Source: Dissophora ornata | Lineage: Eukaryota; Mortierellomycota; Mortierellomycetes; Mortierellales; Mortierellaceae | Direction: 5' to 3' | Length of the DNA: 38,642 nucleotides | Assembly (NCBI GenBank): GCA_025201705.1 | Contig: MU616804.1 | Coordinates: forward strand, 2,237 to 40,878 | Shown here: positions 32,921 to 38,642 of the stretch, one piece after another | Layout of the letters: each line of letters opens with the position of its first letter | How positions within the stretch are numbered: position 1 is the stretch's first letter | Translations under genes and position numbers: made by a program | The notes under the pieces: model-generated | What the model was told of the DNA's origin: nothing | Databases searched by the model: none | The model's input: only the letters and a program-made list of their open reading frames with translations

Positions 32921-33260
32921 CTACCAGTTGCGATTACGAGAAAAGAGGGGGCTGGTTAGGCAAAAGGCGAGGAAAGAAAAAAAGATGATGAGTAAAGACA
33001 TGGTCCATGCACGCTGCCGGTCCAGAGTCAGGTCAGATGCAATCACCCCCGCCCCCCTACTCCTCCGACGACACATCAGCACTCAACATCGACCCCTCTC
33101 CACTCACGCCGCACTGGACCTGTGCCCTTTTTTCAGCTTACGGCCCAACGGTCCTAGTAAGGTGTCCCCTGATTTTCTTTATTCCTCCTTCACCTCTCTA
33201 TTTCCCAGAAAACCAGCTCCGCTGTGTTTGCGTACAGCACACTGCCCATGCTGTAAATTG

Positions 33261-33303
33261 TCTCTCTCGCTCTCTCTCTCTCTCTCTTTTTTTTTTTTTT
33301 TTT
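33261..33303. repeat. CT microsatellite and T-run
   Basis: CT-dinucleotide repeat followed directly by a run of about 17 T, inside the proposed long first intron of the bZIP gene. Confidence 0.85.
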
Positions 33304-33621
33304 GCTGGGGGAGGGGAACCTCTTCGTAATCCGAAGACACCACAGGCGAGCAGAAAGTCGAGCTACTCATTCATCTAGCACGGAATGAAGCGTCATCCAC
33401 ATAATGAATGGAAGGATGGGTGGAAGGTGTGCGAACGATGAGTGCTGGATGAGTTGCGAGGATGAGGTGAAGTGATCCTGAGGACTGTCCAGACCGGCAC
33501 AAGCGACGCGCGACGTGTGATAGAGTAATCTGAGACCGAGAAAGTCGGAGGGACACAGAAGAGAGGGCAGACAGGAGTGAAATCGGCTACACATTATATC
33601 TTGCGTTGTATTCACACTCAC

Positions 33622-33690
33622 TGTTAACAGAGGCAGATGGCAAGGGCGTCTTGCCTTTGCGCTTGGGGATGTAGAGGTGTTCGGGTTGAC
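33622..33690 (-). CDS. Candidate 5' exon of the bZIP gene
   Basis: On the minus strand a 69-base segment, bounded by CGGCAG at 33691 and a strong donor GTGAGT at 33621, encodes QPEHLYIPKRKGKTPLPSAS. Its phase matches the acceptor at 32921 exactly, giving SVN joined to SFSTLNATG. The intron would be 701 bp, much longer than others here. It has no ATG; the frame is also open upstream to an ATG at 33928 through a low-complexity stretch. Linkage to the bZIP gene is inference. Confidence 0.35.
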
Positions 33691-36600
33691 CTGCCGAAGG
33701 GTGGAGAGGCGCAATGAATGCCGCGGAATAAATGGACGAAGGGGGTGGGTAGGGGGGAGTGTCAGATTGAAAAAAAATGCAAGGATTGACGGACGGATTT
33801 GTAGGAAAGCAGGAAATAAAAGAAAGAAAGAAAGGAAAGAGAGTGAGAGTTGTGAGGATGTAAATTGATATTGACGTAAAAGTAGATGCAACAGAATGCA
33901 ATGCTCTCTTTTTTTTTTTGCGGACCATCCGCTTGTCAGGGGAAGAGACGACTTCCTAGTGTTGCACAGCAGCGGCAGATTTGCGCGTAATAAAAAGAGT
34001 GCGAATGCTCAACGCTGGGAAGTAAGTTTCCAAATGGCACAGAAATTCACATCCTAATCCCCGCTTCGTGCTCTGCTCCTCTTCCCGCATTGTCATCAAT
34101 GCCATTATCATGTCGACGCTTCTTGCCAATGGACGCTCTGATGACAAAAGCAACACCGAAAGATGCAGAGAGATGATGACAATAGCATACCAAACGAAAA
34201 TCATTTTGCGTGGCTCAATTTTTTGCTCCTTTTCCCTCATCTCCGTCCCAAGATGAAGCACAGCACAAAGACCATCACAGCTGACCAGGAACGTCAATTC
34301 CTTCTCGCGCCATTTCACTCAGTCGATTAAATGTAAAGAATCTTGGTTCTATTTACCACTTCCCATCACGCACATGCATAGCACGTACGACACAATAGGG
34401 CCTATGTAGTTTAGGCAGATCTTCATTAGAAATAAAGCCCAATTCGCCATTACGATTTTCAGGGCCTCCAAAAATCGGATCAAGACAGAGGATGCACAAA
34501 GGTAAAAGAAAAGTGAGGTGGGGAGGGAAACAATTGCTCTCACTCCACGTTCCTCCCACTCTTGCCGCTTGTCAACCACACCTCTGTATTTTTTTTTTCG
34601 AGAATATAATCCGCGTGGAACCATAAACACGATGCATGCAATAAGCAGGGATGAGAAGCAATGGTACCACAAGACGGTGAAATGAAGCACTCAACACGTA
34701 TACGAGCAAGGCAGGAGCAAAAGGGCACATCTCAACTGAGTAATCGAGATTGTGGCGAGAGCGAGACAATCGCTAACAGTATGTACTCAACTGGGAAGCC
34801 GAACTGTTTTTTTTCTCTCTCCCCTCCATCTCTCGTTTACTTTCGCCTAACCCTAACGCCTCTTCCCTTTATTATTATTTTTTTTTTTCACTCCGGTTGG
34901 TTTGTTTCTCTCTCCGTTGTCATCTTGTGTAAGCATTTCTTTTCTCTCTTGCATTTTGTGTTTTCTTGTGACTAGGACACAAACGAGGGGGACTGTGAGC
35001 AAAAAAAAACATGAGATGAAAATAGCGTGGCTCTGATTACAACGCCCAGCCAGAAGAGAGAACAGGGAAGCACCACGCCCCGTTGTCCAGAGTGACAATT
35101 ACGCTTCTTTTTAAAGCGTAGACTTGTCCTTCTTCCTCTTTCCTCCTTCTTTCCCTCCCCTCCTCCTTATTTTCAAATGTAACCAGCCCACTCACTATAG
35201 TACGCTCCTATTCTTGCAGTCCCGTCCTACAGGGTTGGCGCCCATTAGAGAGGGCTGCCGAATTGTAGGGCATTGGGACACAGGTAGTTAAGGTTAAGTG
35301 AAGGCTCTCTTCCGAGTGTGGAAGTATGTCTTCACTTGCAAATACAAATAGTAACAGAGCACCTTTTTTTCTCTATTGCTCAAAGGGGAGAAACGTACAA
35401 AAAGGTACCATGGCCAGGGAACAATGACCAATTGGTCCGACCGCTCCAACTTCAATCCCACCACGATTTATGTACACTCGTGTTAAATTTGTCAAAAATG
35501 CTAATGAATTGCATTGTGACATGCATGTGGCAATAAAGGCACAGAACAAATGCCAAAAAAAAAAAATGTAGAGATCTTCTGGAAAGGGCATGAACGGCCA
35601 ACAGGGTTTGCCCAGATGCCCGAACACAATCAGTAAGGAATGCTTGTTTGTTTTTTTTGCATGAATCAGTGGACGGGAAAGTAATCGCATTTGGGTGTCG
35701 ACCGATGTGAGAACCTTGTGTTCAGTTCGGCGAGTTCATGAACAAATGAGAGAGAGGCGACAACCAACAACTGATGGAGAAGCCAAAAAAAAAAAAAAAA
35801 GACTCTGGGGCCTCCTAACCTGCATGGTGGGGGGGAGAGTCAACCGCAATGACCCATGCGGTATAAATTGGTTGTGTAATCTCATCATACAAAAGCGCCT
35901 GTGCCGAGTGTACACGGGCTCGTGGGTGTTTTTGAGTGACGATTTGCTATCGCTCATTCTTTTTTTTTGCGATAATGACAGGGGACCCCCGCTGGGAGGG
36001 AAATTATGAAGAGGTGGCGAACTGCATGAAGTGACAGAAAACAAAGGGACGGAGCAAGGGGTCGGGGTTGGTAGGTGAGATCTCGTTTTTTGTCCTGTTT
36101 TCCGTTCGCATCGACGCGTGCGTATGTGAGCAAGGAAGGACGAGCGCATACTCCTATGTGCATGAATGAAATAACTGATTATGCTATCAGCCCAAACAGA
36201 AATATACATTGCACAAAAACAAAAAAACAAAAAAAAAACAGGGAGGAAAAGAGGGTCAAGATTGACAAAAGGTCGATCCTTTTTTGTCCACGCATTAAGA
36301 TTCCCCCTCACCCCCCCCCCTTCCTTTCCCTCCCGCCCCCTTCTCTCTTCTTTATAAAGTCACAATCTGCTTCGAAGTGCATGGTAATCAGGAGCGGTAA
36401 GTATTAAAGCCAAAAGGCCAAATCTTCTTCAAGAGCGGGGTCCTCGTAAGATCTTTGTGTATTTTACATACCTCTAAATTCTTTGCTCTGATTTAGGCTG
36501 CGTGCACCCCTGTCAAAGTGTAATTCATGGGATTAGATGAGTGCCATTTGCGCAACCTAAGAAAATATGTATTTGCATACAGTACATGTACTGCATTGCG

Positions 36601-38500
36601 GCGAAAAAAAAGGGTTTCCAAATGCAATGGCAGGTACTTTTGTAGTCCATAACGATGGGGCTGTTGTGAATAACCGTGCTGGAGGTGTTGATACCGGGGT
36701 TGTCGACTCTGGTGTAATTGATCAGTGACGGTTCCCGGAAGCGCTCGCTTCAGGCCTGCTGATAAACTGATGCGTGATATTTCCTTGTTATCCTCAAGGA
36801 CCTCAGAAGCATTCGAAAAGAATATTTTTCTCGCTTCGGACTTTCTAGGGATGTCCGGGGAAATATCCCAGGGATTTAGTGGATTTGGCACTACAAAATA
36901 TTGTTCTGGAAGCATATTCTTATGTATTTCGTGAAATATAAAATATTGTGAGTAATTATTTATGCAGTGTCGTGGAACAAGAACGACTGAAGCAAGCTGT
37001 GATTGAAAGCGAAGACGGCGAAAGGCATAGGACTATTTCACGAACGTGGGATACATAAAATGTGCAATAAGCTAAAGCCCATTAAAAGAGACTGTACCGA
37101 GAACTTGGTCCCTGTTCTGTATGGGAATGTTTACGCAACGAAATTGAAAGACGGATCAGTAAAGTGAGATCTTGCAGCACGCGCGGACAAAGGGGAAAGA
37201 ATGCGACACTTGTGGTAAATGATGCGTGCGGGAAAAGGCATTGGAAGGGGGGGGGGGAGAGGGACCACGTTGTTGGGCTATGGAGAAGGATAAGGAGCTG
37301 GTTCGTCAGTCAGAGGCACGCAGTGAGACTTCAAACCTTCTACGGCACGCGCACGCAGGGACACCATTCCTGCAGAAACAGAGTGTGCATTGTGGTTTTT
37401 CTTTTACTTCTCATCGGTAAGGGGCGGTACAAAACGGAGAAAAGGAGCAGAATAAAGTACGCCCTGAGAGTAGATTGCTGTGCGAGTTGCTGTGATTGAT
37501 TATGTAAACTTGTCACATACAATCGAGTCGGAAGTCATCCTGATGGGAGAGTTGAAAAGCGCAAGGAGTAGCAAGAACTGAGGCATGGAGCAATAGACAA
37601 AACGTAAAAGAGTAGAGGAAGAACAGAATGACAGCTTTTTGGTAAGGACGAGAGTGTAGATTGGGAAAGATCTTCAGCGAATGCAGATGCAGGCCACTTG
37701 GGACAAAGGCTTTCAAGAAAATTCCATTCATGCATCTTTGTTCATTGAGAAAACAGGCCTTCGTTCAAAATTGCTCAAGAATCAACATCGATTTTGATTT
37801 TCAGTGCAAACTCCTAGTCGTCGGCCTCCCTCCTTTCTTTTGAAGGCAGCAAGAATCGGCTGCGATTCTTGAAGGCGATTCCTGCCCCCCCTCCTCTCTT
37901 ATACTCTCTCGAAAAGGGAAGGGGGGGGGCTACCATTTTTTTGTGTTCAATCCTGCAATACGGCCTCGTAAACGATGTCGCGGGTGTGGAAGGTTTCCAC
38001 GCCCATTGATTATCAGAACCATCAAGTTCTTTGATCTGGTGCAGTATGTCAGGGTGACATAGAGCTAGGCGTGGCCAAAAACGGGCCGTGAGTGGTGAAG
38101 TCCCACAGTTTGCAGCGTCTGTCTCCGTGCCTTGCTGATGGCCATGGCAAAAGCAGGCTTAGAAGTGGACTGGTGCCGACAGGATATGGCCTCAACCACT
38201 CTGGTCTTAGACCACCGGAGGACGAGGCCAGTGTTGTTGGTCAGTTCAACCCTGAGAATCCATCGTGCAAGTCCCACTGAGATGAGGTTACAGGTAGAAT
38301 TGTTATTACGCAGGTCTTGAAGGCAATGCCGTCTCCATGTAAAATCAATGACGTGCTAGAATGCTTTTTACACTTGACACTATCAAACGCATATGCATGT
38401 CATCAAGAACATTTTTCTTTTAAAGAGATTTATTATCAAGTTGTGAGTGTCGACAACGCACGGCGCCGAGGTCGAACGGCTTGGATCATTCGGATGATCT
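33691..38500. other. Gene-poor right flank
   Basis: Nearly 4.8 kb with no well-supported gene. It contains many homopolymer runs (for example A near 35555-35565 and 35785-35800, G near 37248-37257), pyrimidine tracts and short frames of no recognisable domain. The only coding-like stretch is at 36493-36915. A GC-richer patch at about 38065-38280 is open in three frames but matches nothing I know. Confidence 0.5.
36493..36915 (-). pseudogene. Coding-like segment, possibly a frameshifted relic
   Basis: From the ATG at 36915 the minus strand reads MLPEQYFVVPNPLNPWDISP and then a charged, protein-like stretch (EVLEDNKEISRISLSAGLKR). Near 36730-36755 a second frame becomes the more protein-like one (SLINYTRVDNPGINTSSTVI), while the first turns into Gln/His-rich text. 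This suggests one coding sequence broken by a small indel, or an unrecognised splice. No family recognised; it may instead be an orphan gene of 140 codons ending at 36493. Confidence 0.3.
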
Positions 38501-38642
38501 AATCGATAGACGGTGTCGCTCGCAAAAAGATCGTGGAACAAGAGTGATTAGCATTGAAGTCCTTTTTATTGCTATCCATTTCTTTTCGATTACATTGCGA
38601 CTTACCCTTTCGCTGGATATAGCTATCAGGCACCAAGATCGT
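38500..38642 (-). other. Putative 3'-terminal exons and 87-bp intron, copy B, cut by window edge
   Basis: On the minus strand a coding-like stretch (TILVPDSYIQRK) enters from the right edge, meets a donor GTAAGT at 38605, and after 87 bases the acceptor GCGAG ends at 38519. A short last exon (TPSID) then stops. Copy A at 18800-18980 has the same order, similar sequence and an intron of equal length. The main body of the gene lies beyond the window. Confidence 0.4.

Noticed and set aside
33007..33378. Plus-strand frame beginning with a Pro-rich text (MQSPPPPYSSDD)
   Set aside because: It soon runs into homopolymer-encoded Ser/Leu/Phe and has no partner exon. It lies inside the proposed bZIP first intron on the other strand.
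1..38642. tRNA, rRNA and CRISPR features
   Set aside because: I looked for T-loop-like GGTTCGA contexts and found only isolated matches (for example near 18830) without acceptor-stem pairing. No rRNA or regularly spaced repeat array was seen.

Overview
The window looks like nuclear DNA of a filamentous fungus. The evidence is short GT-AG introns (mostly 85-140 bp), pyrimidine-rich leaders, AATAAA signals shortly after stops, long Gln/Ser-rich regulatory proteins, and fungal families (A1 aspartic proteases, Pns1/CTL transporter, NoxA-type oxidase, Mss51). An early-diverging Mucoromycota lineage such as Mortierellomycotina is my best guess from overall gene style; no marker gene proves it.

Layout. 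1-9060: three tandem secreted aspartic proteases, all on the minus strand. The first is cut by the left edge. They are separated by 2.5-3.3 kb of AT-rich spacer holding two small inverted-repeat (MITE-like) elements and one decayed coding relic. 9061-12606: a 3.5 kb spacer between divergent genes. 12607-15584 (+): a 13-exon Pns1/CTL choline-transporter-like gene whose full reading frame I assembled (604 aa). 16082-18232 (+): a single-exon tandem CCCH zinc-finger protein related to TTP/Tis11. 18233-20716: spacer with internal repeats and an apparent terminal exon-intron piece that recurs at the right edge. 20717-22294 (-): Mss51-like mitochondrial MYND protein, 3 exons, 454 aa. 22580-24488 (-): NADPH oxidase, 2 exons, 595 aa. 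25530-29816 (+): a large Gln-rich coiled-coil protein I do not recognise. 30220 to about 33.7 kb (-): an AP-1/Yap-like bZIP factor with no cysteines. 33.7-38.6 kb: mostly gene-poor sequence with homopolymers, one coding-like relic and the right-edge repeat copy.

The genes do not form one pathway. The aspartic proteases are a lineage-specific secreted array; the others are ordinary fungal membrane, mitochondrial, redox and RNA or transcription regulators. I found no convincing new biological system. The most useful leads are the exon-conserved, intron-diverged protease array with one extra intron, the non-canonical second CCCH finger, the acidic insert and shortened tail of the oxidase, and the repeated exon-intron segment at 18.8 and 38.5 kb.
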